The notes: generated by a model from the letters alone, not told the origin. Numbered from the stretch's first letter, positions 17,338 to 26,577 are shown. The stretch: 64,000 nt of DNA from SZUA-37 sp964472525 (GCA_964472525.1 CAYYLL010000002.1:1-64000), one strand, 5' to 3'. Program-made: numbers and translations.

Positions 17338-17400
17338 AATAATTACTTGAGTGTTTTGCTTGGGTATAGTGGTGAATAAATATTGACGGCGGCGATGCCT

Positions 17401-19296
17401 TTATTTGGCAAGGCTTAAATGCTTCTCATATTGCTGGTGTTTAAAAAAATGTTCAATTTGAGCGATTATACCAGAGCTGGAGAGTTTTGCCTCGCTTAAT
17501 ACTTCATCTCGAGTGCCATGCGCCTGAAATTTATCGGGTAGCCCTAAATTTAATACGGGAATACTACGGTGATGGGCAAGTAAACACTCATTAACTGCAC
17601 TGCCTGCGCCCCCCATAACGGTATTGTCTTCAATAGTGACGAGTAACTGATGGGAATCGGCTAGTTTTAGGATAGTCTTCTCATCAAGCGGTTTAATAAA
17701 ACGCATATTGCTGAGACTGGCATTTAACACGTCGGCGGCAGCCGTTGCTGAACTCAATAGTGCGCCAAAAGACAAAATAGCGATTGATTCACCTTTACGG
17801 ACGGTCTCGGCTTTACCCAGAGGAATAGTAGTCATTTGCTTCTCAACCTTTATGCCCATGCCGGTACCACGCGGGTAACGAACAGCACAAGGACCATTGT
17901 ATTGGTAGCCAGTATAGAGCATTTGCCGACATTCATTTTCGTCGGATGCTGCCATAATAACCATATTGGGAATGCAGCGCAGATAGCTTAAATCGAAGGT
18001 GCCGGCATGGGTTGCACCATCGGGCCCCACGATACCGGCACGGTCAATTGCAAATAGGATAGGCAGGTTTTGCAATGCGACATCATGGATGAGCTGGTCA
18101 TAGCCACGCTGTAAAAAAGTAGAATAAATAGCCACAACCGGGTGGACACCTTCGCAGGCTAATCCGGCGGCAAAGGTGATTGCGTGTTGTTCGGCAATGC
18201 CTACGTCAAAATAACGCTCGGGAAAGCGTTCGGCAAAATCGACTAGCCCAGAACCTTCGCGCATGGCCGGTGTAATGGCAGCTAGTTTGGGGTCTTGCTC
18301 AGCCATATCACAAATCCAGTCACTAAAGATTTGGGTGTAACTGGGGCCGCTAGTGGGTTTGCTTGCAAGTGTCCCGGATTCAATATCGAATTGCCCAACA
18401 CCGTGGTATGCACAAGGATTTTCTTCGGCAGGTTGGTAACCTTTGCCTTTTTTAGTCACAATATGCAGAAATTGTGGGCCTTTTAATTTACGCAGGTTTT
18501 TTAATGTACCAACGAGTGTATCAATATCGTGGCCATCGATAGGGCCAATATAGTTAAAACCGAGTTCTTCAAACAAGGTGCCGGGTATGACCATGCCTTT
18601 GACATGTTCTTCGGTTCGGCGCGCTAATTCCCATACGCTTGGCATGGTACTGAGTACTTTTTTACTGCCTTCTTTCATACTTGCGTAGACCTTGCTCGAC
18701 AGCACACGTGCAAAGTAATTCGACATGGCGCCAACATTGGGCGAAATCGACATATCGTTGTCGTTTAAAATAACCAGTAAATTGGCATCGAGATCACCGG
18801 CATGATTCAAGGCTTCAAAAGCCATACCGGCGGTGAGAGCGCCATCACCGATAATGGCGGCCACATGACGTTGTTCACCGGTTTGTTTTGCAGCGACCGC
18901 CATGCCGAGGGCAGCACTGATAGAGGTACTGGAATGGCCGACGCCAAAGGTATCATAAGCACTTTCTTCCCGATTAGGGAAACCGCTTAGGCCACCTTTT
19001 TGACGCAAACCGGGCATTTGCTGGCGGCGGCCGGTTAGGATTTTATGAGGGTAACTTTGGTGACCAACGTCCCAGACTAGGCGATCATTCGGAGTGTCAA
19101 AAACGTAATGCAGGGCGACAGTGAGTTCAACCGTGCCTAGCCCTGAGGATAAATGGCCACCAGTTTCACTGACACTTTGCAACAGGCAATCTCTAAGTTC
19201 ATCAGACACTTGGCGTAGTTTATCAGCTTTTAAAGCACGCAAATCCTGAGGATACTGGATAGTATCAAGCAGCGGAGTGGGTGTTTTTGAAGTCAT
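17401..19296 (-). CDS. dxs: 1-deoxy-D-xylulose-5-phosphate synthase
   Basis: A 631-residue thiamine diphosphate enzyme that makes DXP from pyruvate and glyceraldehyde 3-phosphate, the entry to the MEP isoprenoid pathway. It shows VWDVGHQSYPHKILTGR, the ThDP motif GDGALTAGMAFEALNHAG, the catalytic Glu in VGIAEQHAITFAAG, and DRAGIVGPDGATHAG. Length is typical. It lies downstream of ispA and xseB on the same strand, the common gamma-proteobacterial order, though 139 bp separates it from ispA. Confidence 0.98.
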   Translation of the reverse strand: MTSKTPTPLLDTIQYPQDLRALKADKLRQVSDELRDCLLQSVSETGGHLSSGLGTVELTVALHYVFDTPNDRLVWDVGHQSYPHKILTGRRQQMPGLRQKGGLSGFPNREESAYDTFGVGHSSTSISAALGMAVAAKQTGEQRHVAAIIGDGALTAGMAFEALNHAGDLDANLLVILNDNDMSISPNVGAMSNYFARVLSSKVYASMKEGSKKVLSTMPSVWELARRTEEHVKGMVIPGTLFEELGFNYIGPIDGHDIDTLVGTLKNLRKLKGPQFLHIVTKKGKGYQPAEENPCAYHGVGQFDIESGTLASKPTSGPSYTQIFSDWICDMAEQDPKLAAITPAMREGSGLVDFAERFPERYFDVGIAEQHAITFAAGLACEGVHPVVAIYSTFLQRGYDQLIHDVALQNLPILFAIDRAGIVGPDGATHAGTFDLSYLRCIPNMVIMAASDENECRQMLYTGYQYNGPCAVRYPRGTGMGIKVEKQMTTIPLGKAETVRKGESIAILSFGALLSSATAAADVLNASLSNMRFIKPLDEKTILKLADSHQLLVTIEDNTVMGGAGSAVNECLLAHHRSIPVLNLGLPDKFQAHGTRDEVLSEAKLSSSGIIAQIEHFFKHQQYEKHLSLAK

Positions 19297-19435
19297 TTAT
19301 GCATCGCCAGTGTTTATCGGTTGTCATGGGTGTGTCACAAACCGATCATGCGTTGTTTGAGGCGTTTATGCAAGGTGAACTTGGACTTGACAGGGCAACA
19401 AATGAACAACTTTGGAGAGTGATGGGTAAGGCTAT

Positions 19436-20356
19436 TTAATAGTTACGACCAACAATATAAGCTGACAATTCACGTAAAATTTGCGCTTTATCACCCAATA
19501 TTTCCAAGTGGGCAATCGCATCTTCATGTAGCTCTAATGCCAGTTCTTTCGATTCATCCAGTCCTAATATGGCCGGATAGGTGGGTTTATTGAGTGCGGC
19601 ATCGGCGCCTTGTGGTTTGCCGAGTGTTTCGGTGCTAGCTTCAATATCTAAAATATCATCGCGTACTTGAAAGGCTAGCCCAACGCACTTGCCATAATGA
19701 TCCAGTGCTTGTAACTGTGCTTCGGTTACATTGGGTTGGCAAAGTGCGCCAAGTTGTACACTGGCACGGATTAAGGCGCCGGTTTTATGGATGTGCATAT
19801 TTTCCAGTTCAGCAATGTTCAGTTTTTTTCCAACTGATTCAAGATCAATGGCTTGCCCTCCGGCCATTCCGTGCGAGCCACTGGCGGCGGCTAGAATTTC
19901 TGTCATTTGCAGGACGTTTTCAGCCGGTAAGCTTTGTCTGGAGCGGGTTAGTATTTGAAAAGCCAGGGGTTGCAGGGCATCACCTGCCAGAATGGCCATT
20001 GCCTCACCGTAGCGAATATGGCAAGTAGGTTGGCCTCGACGTAAATCATCGTCGTCCATTGCGGGTAAATCGTCATGTATGAGCGAATAAGCATGAATGA
20101 TTTCGACTGCACAGGCGGGGTTGTCGAGTATGTTTTTATCTGCTCCCAGGCATTGGCCAACGGCATAGACTAACACTGGGCGAATACGCTTGCCGCCTAA
20201 TAGAACGGAGCTGCGCATTGCCTGATGTAAGGTGGTGGGCTGAACTTTGTCTTTGGGTAAGCGATTTTCCAGTGCGTTGTTGACGCGTTGTTGCCAGTGA
20301 GACATGGATTCTTTTAAGGACATGACTTGATCCGGTGTTGCTGTTTTAGAGGGCAT
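19436..20356 (-). CDS. ispA: Farnesyl diphosphate synthase (geranyltranstransferase)
   Basis: A 306-residue prenyltransferase that builds farnesyl diphosphate from IPP and DMAPP. Both aspartate-rich motifs are present: DDLPAMDDDDLRRG and DDILDIE; LGGKRIRP lies near the N-terminus. An upstream TTG at 20383 would overlap xseB, so I use the ATG at 20356, 4 bp after the xseB stop. An internal ATG at 20323 would give 295 residues, closest to the E. coli length, and remains possible. Confidence 0.95.
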   Translation of the reverse strand: MPSKTATPDQVMSLKESMSHWQQRVNNALENRLPKDKVQPTTLHQAMRSSVLLGGKRIRPVLVYAVGQCLGADKNILDNPACAVEIIHAYSLIHDDLPAMDDDDLRRGQPTCHIRYGEAMAILAGDALQPLAFQILTRSRQSLPAENVLQMTEILAAASGSHGMAGGQAIDLESVGKKLNIAELENMHIHKTGALIRASVQLGALCQPNVTEAQLQALDHYGKCVGLAFQVRDDILDIEASTETLGKPQGADAALNKPTYPAILGLDESKELALELHEDAIAHLEILGDKAQILRELSAYIVGRNY

Positions 20357-20360
20357 AAGG

Positions 20361-20633
20361 TTAATCTTCTTCAAATATTTCAAGTTCTGCTTGTTCGGAC
20401 TTACCGATTAAAATTTGTACCTTTTGTTCTGCTTCTTTCAGTGCTGTTTGACATTGGCGGGTCAGTTCTACACCACGTTCAAATTGCTTTAATGAGTCTT
20501 CAAGCGATAGTTCGCCTCGTTCCATGGTTTCGACTAAATTTTCCAGCTCGTTTAATGCTTTTTCAAAATCAAGCGGTCTGGATTTTTTAGCAGTTGTTTT
20601 TTTGGATGTTTTTTTGGATGTTTTTTTAGGCAT
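20361..20633 (-). CDS. xseB: Exodeoxyribonuclease VII small subunit
   Basis: A 90-residue subunit with a Lys/Thr/Ser-rich tail at the N-terminus (KKTSKK repeats, about 3-18) followed by the family core LDFEKALNELENLVETMERG and SLEDSLKQFERG. It binds the XseA large subunit, encoded far away at 60396-61748. It is the first gene of xseB-ispA-dxs. The basic N-terminal extension is longer than in many homologues. Confidence 0.95.
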   Translation of the reverse strand: MPKKTSKKTSKKTTAKKSRPLDFEKALNELENLVETMERGELSLEDSLKQFERGVELTRQCQTALKEAEQKVQILIGKSEQAELEIFEED

Positions 20634-20768
20634 TTGTGAGCTTCCAAATCGTTGAAACAGTGTTTAATTTAAGAGTGTATCTTAACTCTAAATGGTATTT
20701 ATTCATATATTTTTGCTTCAGTTCGAAATAGATGTTCTATAATTTTAGTTTGAGGAATTAATCTGACA

Positions 20769-21908
20769 ATGGTTAAAAGTAGTATCATTTTGAGCGTGTT
20801 AATCGGGAACCTGCTTTTTGCGGGTACAACTTTGGCTCAACAGCCACAATTTAAAAAATTTAGTCAGCAGCATAAAACGGTCTACCAATATACCTTTAAA
20901 AATGCCGCCAGAGAGCATGAGGTATTAAAATTCAGGATTGATGATTATTATCTTAAGCAATCCAGAGATCGTTTTAGTGAAAGTAAACGTCGAACGTTAT
21001 TTGCACAAGCTAAAGATACGGCGCATTCTATATCTAAAAAATTACAGGATAAATACAATACGCGTTTAAGGGATGATTACAGTGTATATTTGACAGAACA
21101 AGGCCAACAATTACCCGACGGATTTAAACTTGAAATTAACAAAGCTAAAGCGGGTTGGCATCTTTCGTATAAAGGCCGTATGTCGCAAAAGCAAGTGCAA
21201 GGCATTGTTAAGGTATTTAGAAAAGGGGCTGATAGTCGCTGGGCACAATTAAGTCGTGTGGCTAGAAATGTGTACCAACAGGAAAGTCGCAAAACAATTA
21301 ATAAGGCAGTGGGATTGCTTTATAAAGAAAACCGTTACGTTGCCAGAAGAAATAAAACGAATAAAAATATTCTTGACGTACGAATTGATTTTGTACAAGT
21401 CGTTATTGATGAAACAGTCGGGATCCGTCCTGTCGCAAAAGCTATCGCAAATAAAACACGTGGGTTGTCCGATAGACAGGTTATTGCTTATGCCTTACGC
21501 TTTTTGCAATGGATACCGTATGATAATTTGAAATCCCGAGATGCACTGGGAGCGATAGGTTTTGTTGCCCCTTTAACATTACTTGATATTAACAAGGGTG
21601 ATTGTGATACCAAGTCTGTGGCTTTGGCCGCGTTAATTCGAAACCTGCTACCCGATGTGCGTATGATTATGGGACTGGTTCCGAAACATGCTTTTTTAGC
21701 ACTTAATATACCGCGCAAACCCGATGATGCGATTATTAATGTGAAGGGGCTAGATTATGTTGTTGTTGAACCGACTGGTCCGGCACTTTCAGTTGTTGGT
21801 CAAGCTCACCCTCTTACTCGGCCATATTTAAACTCGAGAAAAGATAATAATAAATTCTTGTTGAATATTCCAAGTGGAAATGAAAATAATATTGCGAGTG
21901 TATTCTAG
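20769..21908 (+). CDS. Exported transglutaminase-like protein of unknown function
   Basis: A 379-residue protein with a signal peptide (about 1-23, ending LAQ). The C-terminal third carries what looks like a transglutaminase-type catalytic set: Cys279 in NKGDCDTKSVALAALIR, His307 in VPKHAFLAL and an acidic residue in VVVEPTGPA near 334. The N-terminal 200 residues are basic and helical, without a family I know. A periplasmic peptidase or cross-linking role would fit the fold but is inference. No partner genes adjoin it; xseB is divergent. Confidence 0.75.
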   Translation: MVKSSIILSVLIGNLLFAGTTLAQQPQFKKFSQQHKTVYQYTFKNAAREHEVLKFRIDDYYLKQSRDRFSESKRRTLFAQAKDTAHSISKKLQDKYNTRLRDDYSVYLTEQGQQLPDGFKLEINKAKAGWHLSYKGRMSQKQVQGIVKVFRKGADSRWAQLSRVARNVYQQESRKTINKAVGLLYKENRYVARRNKTNKNILDVRIDFVQVVIDETVGIRPVAKAIANKTRGLSDRQVIAYALRFLQWIPYDNLKSRDALGAIGFVAPLTLLDINKGDCDTKSVALAALIRNLLPDVRMIMGLVPKHAFLALNIPRKPDDAIINVKGLDYVVVEPTGPALSVVGQAHPLTRPYLNSRKDNNKFLLNIPSGNENNIASVF

Positions 21909-21917
21909 GGAAACGAT

Positions 21918-22017
21918 ACGATATATAATCTGATTTCCCCATCTGCTTGCGGCGGGCACAAAACCAATGGGGTTTCCAAAGGGGTGCATACCCCGTTGAC
22001 GATATATAATTGATTTG
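21918..22017. repeat. Structured element flanked by direct repeats
   Basis: ACGATATATAAT occurs at 21918 and again at 21999, each followed by a TGATTT-like string. Between them are CCCCAT/ATGGGG (21937-21972) and GGGGTGCATACCCC (21981-21994). It may be a small insertion with a duplicated target, or a structured 3' region. It fills the gap before pcnB. Confidence 0.4.
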
Positions 22018-22100
22018 ATTTTCATTCTTTTTAGGAACAACCCTTTATTTATGGCTTAAATATGTAAGAATAGGCATAAATTATAAAAAGGTCGTATGTT

Positions 22101-23414
22101 ATTACTCAACTAAACTCTAACATCATTGCTCGCCCAGATCATAATATCTCGCGTAAAGATATATCGAGAAGCGCGTTGAAGGTTTTGTATACACTTAAAG
22201 ATGCGAATTATGAAGGCTATCTTGTCGGTGGTTGTGTTCGTGACTTATTGTTGGGTTTTTGTCCTAAAGATTTTGATGTTGCGACCAATGCAACACCCGA
22301 GCAAGTAAAAGCCTTATTTCGGAATAGCAGAATTATTGGACGCCGCTTTCAGATTGTACATGTGCGTTTCGGACGAGAAATTATTGAAGTGACCACATTC
22401 AGGGGACCGCATGATGGTAATGCCCAACACGTATCGGATGAAGGAATGTTACTTCGAGATAACGTGTATGGCACATTAGAGCAAGATGCCTGGCGTCGGG
22501 ATTTTACTGTTAACGCTTTATATTATACGGTTAAAGATTTTTCGATTGTAGACTATACCCATGGTATGGATGATTTGCAGTCCAAAACTATTCGGATGAT
22601 AGGTGATCCGGAAGTTCGCTTTAAAGAAGACCCTGTTCGTATGTTGCGTGCCATTCGTTTTGCAGCAAAATTGAATTTTAAAATACAGCATGATGATGAA
22701 GTTTCAATAAAAAAAGCACTGGATGAAAATATTCATTTACTCGAAGCCGTTTCATCTGCACGTTTATTTGACGAAGTACTTAAGCTATTTATGAGCGGTT
22801 ATGCTGAAGCCGTTTATGCACTTCTGATTAAAGAAAATATTTATCAACGGCTTATTCCCTTTGAACAGACGGTTGATAGCAGCTTTTATATTGAATTTGT
22901 AAAACAGGGTTTGGTCAATACCGATATTCGGATTCAACAAGAAAAGCCAGTTACCCCTGCATTTTTATTTGCTGTTTTATTATGGCCTGCTGTGGAAATG
23001 TTGACAAAGCAGCTTCAATCACAGGAGCTACCCCTTAATCAGGCGATTAATATTGCTGGGCAGGAAGTGATTGAAAAGGTCAATGTTCGTATCACCATAC
23101 CCAAACGTTTTCGTTATATGATGCGAGATATTTGGGCACTGCAACTACGTTTGCCCAATCGTGTGGGTAGACGTGCTTATAAATTACTGGAACAGAAAAA
23201 ATTCCGTGCTGGTTATGATTTTTTATTATTGCGTAGTCAGGTAAGCCAAGTAACCGTTAACGAAACAGATATAAACTATTCATCTGCAATAGAGTTAGCT
23301 GAGTTGGCAGGTTGGTGGACTCAGTTTCAGAATGAATTGGAAGCAGGAAAAAAATCAATGCTAAATGCACTGCCACGCCCTCATCCTAAACACAAAAAAA
23401 CAAAACAGCATTAA
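22101..23414 (+). CDS. pcnB: Poly(A) polymerase I, apparent AUU start
   Basis: A ~437-residue nucleotidyltransferase that polyadenylates RNA 3' ends. It has EGYLVGGCVRDLLLG, the DFDVATNATPEQVKALF catalytic block and RRDFTVNALYY, and a basic C-terminus. The first standard start in frame is TTG 22176, but the conserved family N-terminus (IIARPDHNISRKDISRSAL) is encoded upstream of it with no ATG, GTG or TTG before an in-frame stop at 22077. ATT at 22101 is preceded by AAAAAGG with a 9-nt spacer. E. coli pcnB is known to start at AUU, so I place the start there. Confidence 0.9.
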   Translation: MTQLNSNIIARPDHNISRKDISRSALKVLYTLKDANYEGYLVGGCVRDLLLGFCPKDFDVATNATPEQVKALFRNSRIIGRRFQIVHVRFGREIIEVTTFRGPHDGNAQHVSDEGMLLRDNVYGTLEQDAWRRDFTVNALYYTVKDFSIVDYTHGMDDLQSKTIRMIGDPEVRFKEDPVRMLRAIRFAAKLNFKIQHDDEVSIKKALDENIHLLEAVSSARLFDEVLKLFMSGYAEAVYALLIKENIYQRLIPFEQTVDSSFYIEFVKQGLVNTDIRIQQEKPVTPAFLFAVLLWPAVEMLTKQLQSQELPLNQAINIAGQEVIEKVNVRITIPKRFRYMMRDIWALQLRLPNRVGRRAYKLLEQKKFRAGYDFLLLRSQVSQVTVNETDINYSSAIELAELAGWWTQFQNELEAGKKSMLNALPRPHPKHKKTKQH

Positions 23415-23446
23415 TCGCTAATTAAGAGCAGGCGAAAAGCTATATT

Positions 23447-23974
23447 ATGTTAGTCAGTGCGTATATCGGGTTGGGCAGTAATCTAGATAATCCGTTGGAG
23501 CAGGTAAAATCTGCGATTAAAGAACTAAATGGTAGTAATGATATCAGTGTCGCTGCTGTATCTGGTATTTATAAAAGTAAACCATTAAAAATAGAAACGG
23601 CTAAAAAAATAGAACAACCAGACTATATTAATGCGGTGATACGTATTAATACACGCTTAGCTCCAGTAAAATTACTTGATGTATTGCAAGAACTTGAAAG
23701 GAAGCATAAACGTGTAAAAGAATATCACTGGGGACCTCGTAGTCTGGATCTGGATATTTTATTGTATTCCGATTTAATTTTAATGTCCGAGCGTCTAACT
23801 ATCCCACATAAAGAATTAACGCAGCGTGATTTTGTCGTTTATCCTTTAAATGATATTAGTCCTGACCTTGATATCCCTATGCACGGTAAACTTGAGAATA
23901 TTTTACAAACAGTATCAAAAGAGAATTTAGTTTTTATTGAGGGCCATTTTGATTTACAGGAAATAATATTGTGA
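23447..23974 (+). CDS. folK: HPPK, folate pyrophosphokinase
   Basis: A 175-residue 6-hydroxymethyl-7,8-dihydropterin pyrophosphokinase, which activates the pterin for dihydropteroate synthesis. It begins YIGLGSNLDNPLEQV, and has QPDYINAVIRINT and the signature WGPRSLDLDILLY near residue 92. It follows pcnB by 32 bp, the classic pcnB-folK order, and overlaps the next start by 4 nt (GTGA). Confidence 0.96.
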   Translation: MLVSAYIGLGSNLDNPLEQVKSAIKELNGSNDISVAAVSGIYKSKPLKIETAKKIEQPDYINAVIRINTRLAPVKLLDVLQELERKHKRVKEYHWGPRSLDLDILLYSDLILMSERLTIPHKELTQRDFVVYPLNDISPDLDIPMHGKLENILQTVSKENLVFIEGHFDLQEIIL

Positions 23975-24621
23975 ACCTCGATCACCTTAAATATGTTGTT
24001 ATAGATGGTCCTATTGGTGTAGGTAAAACAACATTAGCAAAGAAGTTGGCAGCCAGTTTTGGCTCGGACCTAATTCTTGAAGGACCGGAAGATAATCCAT
24101 TTTTAGAACGTTTTTATCGTAACCCTCAAGGTGCAGCCTTCCAGACACAATTATTTTTTCTGTTTCAGCGGGCAAAACAATTACAGGAGATTAATCAGGG
24201 AGATATGTTTCAACCTGTACGTGTTGCTGACTATTTGATTGAAAAAGATCGTCTCTTTGCTGAACTCACCCTAGATGAGGAAGAATATAAATTATATTTA
24301 CAAGTATATGAGCATGTTACGGTTAATATGCCCGTACCTGATTTAGTCATCTACCTTCAAGCACCGGTTTCCATCTTACAAAAACGCATTGCGCATCGTG
24401 GTCGTAACTATGAAAAAACGATAAACCCAGGTTACTTGAGGCAATTAGGCGAAGCTTATGCACGGTTTTTTCATGATTATACCGATTCATCGTTGTTAAT
24501 TGTAAATGCAGAAGATATCAACTTTGCTGATAATGAGCAGGATTATCTGCAATTATTAGAACAAATATCCAGACCACAGCGTGGCCGGAAGTATTTTAAC
24601 CCATTACCAAATAATCTTTAA
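23971..24621 (+). CDS. Deoxynucleoside kinase family protein
   Basis: A 216-residue kinase of the deoxyadenosine/deoxyguanosine kinase family. The P-loop DGPIGVGKTTLAKKLA is at about 11-26, the EKDRLFAEL segment (Asp-Arg) near 90, and the LID arginines in HRGRNYEKT near 149. It would phosphorylate deoxynucleosides for salvage; the preferred base cannot be told from the sequence. A GTG start overlaps the folK stop, so they are translationally coupled. FolK-kinase-panB is a recurrent order in Gammaproteobacteria. Confidence 0.9.
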   Translation: MNLDHLKYVVIDGPIGVGKTTLAKKLAASFGSDLILEGPEDNPFLERFYRNPQGAAFQTQLFFLFQRAKQLQEINQGDMFQPVRVADYLIEKDRLFAELTLDEEEYKLYLQVYEHVTVNMPVPDLVIYLQAPVSILQKRIAHRGRNYEKTINPGYLRQLGEAYARFFHDYTDSSLLIVNAEDINFADNEQDYLQLLEQISRPQRGRKYFNPLPNNL

Positions 24622-24653
24622 TTTTCTCTCGACTTAAAAAATGCTAAAATTAC

Positions 24654-24735
24654 CGTCATTCCCGCGAAGGCGGGAATCTAGGCAAAATTAAAAAAGGCTG
24701 TTATATTCTAGATTTCCGCCTTCGCGGGAATGACG
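24654..24735. repeat. Dispersed CGTCATTCCC inverted repeat, copy 4
   Basis: The cleanest copy: CGTCATTCCCGCGAAGGCGG at the left and its complement ending CGCGGGAATGACG at the right, about 82 bp in all, with an AT-rich loop. The right end contains the ATG at 24730 that opens the longest panB reading frame. Confidence 0.9.
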
Positions 24736-25590
24736 AAAATTTTTATAGCGGAGATAGCCATCAGTCATTCAATACCACCCCCATTAGCCCGTATTCGCAG
24801 CATGAAACCGCAAGGTGAAAAGATTGCGGTTTTAACATCGTATGATGCGAGCTTTACAACGCGCATTGAGCAGGCGGGTACCGATGTTATTTTAGTGGGG
24901 GATTCATTAGGTGGAGTCATTCATGGTGAAGCAACCACGTTGTCTGTCACTATGGATGATATGTTGTATCATCTGCGCCATGTGGCACATGCGCGACAGC
25001 AAACGTTATTGATTGGCGATATGCCATATCACAGTTATGAAAATAAAAAGATGGCATTAACCAATGCTCAACGTTTTATTGAAATAGGCGCAGATATGGT
25101 CAAGCTTGAAGGGGCTGGTCTGGGTACGGGTTCTATTTCAGAATCTATCGAACATATTATCAATAATGGTATTCCTATTTGTGGGCATTTGGGTTTATTG
25201 CCTCAGTCGGTAGAAGAAATTGGTGGTTATAAAATTCAGGGGCGTGAACAAGCGGCAGCAGAGAAAATGATAGCCGAGGCAAAACATCTTGAATCCATCG
25301 GTGTGGATATGATTGTGCTTGAATGTATTCCGAGTACATTAGGCAAAAAAATATCAAAGGCTATCAGTATTCCAACCATCGGTATTGGTGCGGGTGTGGA
25401 TTGTGATGGGCAGGTATTAGTGCTTTACGATTTATTAGGTATTACCCCCGGCAAGTTACCCAAATTTGTAAAAGATTTTCTTACAACAGCAACGGTTGAT
25501 AAGAATGAAAATTTAATTGTTAACGCCATTAAAGATTTTGTTGTTGCCGTAAAAGAAAATCGTTTTCCCACGGCTGAGCAGAGTTATTAA
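24730..25590 (+). CDS. panB: Ketopantoate hydroxymethyltransferase
   Basis: PanB makes ketopantoate from 2-oxoisovalerate and methylenetetrahydrofolate, the first pantothenate step. Markers are VLTSYDASF, VGDSLGGVIHG, the GDMPYHSY metal-site block, ADMVKLEGAG and IPICGHLGLLPQSV. The reading frame gives 286 residues, about 20 more than usual. The ATG at 24730 is inside a dispersed repeat; conserved sequence begins around residue 28. GGAG at 24750-24753 precedes ATC 24760 by 6 nt, and ATG 24802 has no ribosome site, so the true start is unsettled. Confidence 0.94.
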   Translation: MTKIFIAEIAISHSIPPPLARIRSMKPQGEKIAVLTSYDASFTTRIEQAGTDVILVGDSLGGVIHGEATTLSVTMDDMLYHLRHVAHARQQTLLIGDMPYHSYENKKMALTNAQRFIEIGADMVKLEGAGLGTGSISESIEHIINNGIPICGHLGLLPQSVEEIGGYKIQGREQAAAEKMIAEAKHLESIGVDMIVLECIPSTLGKKISKAISIPTIGIGAGVDCDGQVLVLYDLLGITPGKLPKFVKDFLTTATVDKNENLIVNAIKDFVVAVKENRFPTAEQSY

Positions 25591-25635
25591 TTATTCTCGC
25601 TCGTAATAACCGACTTTGTTATCTTTATTTAAATT

Positions 25636-26472
25636 ATGAAAATAATTAACACCATTAAGGACATGCAAGCATGGAGTCGTGCTTGTTATGATAACGGCAA
25701 GAGTCTGTCTTTTGTTCCAACTATGGGAAATCTGCATACCGGGCATTTGGCTTTAGTGGATAAAGCAAAAGAATGTGCTGATAAAGTTGTTGTGAGCATT
25801 TATGTCAATCCAACTCAGTTTGGTGAAAATGAAGACTTTGACAAATACCCACGAACCGAGCAAACCGACCTTGCTAAATTGCAACAAAAGAAGGTTGATG
25901 TGGTTTTTATGCCCAACTCGGATGAAATCTATCCATCTAATAAAGCCATTGACTATATAACTGTCCCCGATTTTGCCGCTGAGTTGGAAGGGCAAGCTCG
26001 CCCGGAGCATTTTCGTGGTGTGGCGACAGTCGTTAAAAAATTGTTTGATGCGGTGCAACCTAGCCATGCTATTTTTGGTGAAAAAGATTTCCAACAGTGC
26101 ATGGTTGTTAATAACATGGTGACAGAATATGCGCTGGATATTCAAATACATGCTGTGCCCATTGTGCGAGATAATGATGGCTTGGCAAAAAGTTCGCGGA
26201 ACCAGTATTTAACCCCTGAGCAACGAAAACGGGCACCCATTTTATATCAATCGTTACTGGCTGCACGCCAGAAAATATTGTCAGGTACGTTAAGCTATTC
26301 TGAAATAGAATCTCAATCTATTGAATTTATTGAAAGAAACCAATTTCAAGTAGATTATTTTGTGATTCGGGATGCCACTACGCTAGGTTACCCCAGTACA
26401 CAAAACAGGGTAATTCTAGCTGCCGCAAAGCTCGGCATTCCCCGTTTACTGGATAATTTACGCGTGGATTAG
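25636..26472 (+). CDS. panC: Pantothenate synthetase
   Basis: A 278-residue ligase joining pantoate and beta-alanine with ATP. It has VPTMGNLHTGHLAL (the HxGH nucleotidyl motif), the YVNPTQFGENEDFDKYPR block, FGEKDFQQ and the KSSRNQYL motif. It lies 45 bp after panB and before panD, so the genes for pantoate, beta-alanine and their joining are together. Confidence 0.97.
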   Translation: MKIINTIKDMQAWSRACYDNGKSLSFVPTMGNLHTGHLALVDKAKECADKVVVSIYVNPTQFGENEDFDKYPRTEQTDLAKLQQKKVDVVFMPNSDEIYPSNKAIDYITVPDFAAELEGQARPEHFRGVATVVKKLFDAVQPSHAIFGEKDFQQCMVVNNMVTEYALDIQIHAVPIVRDNDGLAKSSRNQYLTPEQRKRAPILYQSLLAARQKILSGTLSYSEIESQSIEFIERNQFQVDYFVIRDATTLGYPSTQNRVILAAAKLGIPRLLDNLRVD

Positions 26473-26577
26473 TCCACAATTTAGGGTGACTTTTACCGTG
26501 TAGAGGCTAGGCTTGTCTACTATCAGCATGTTAAAATGAGAAGCTAATCCTAATTATACAAATTGGACTGTTTGTTA

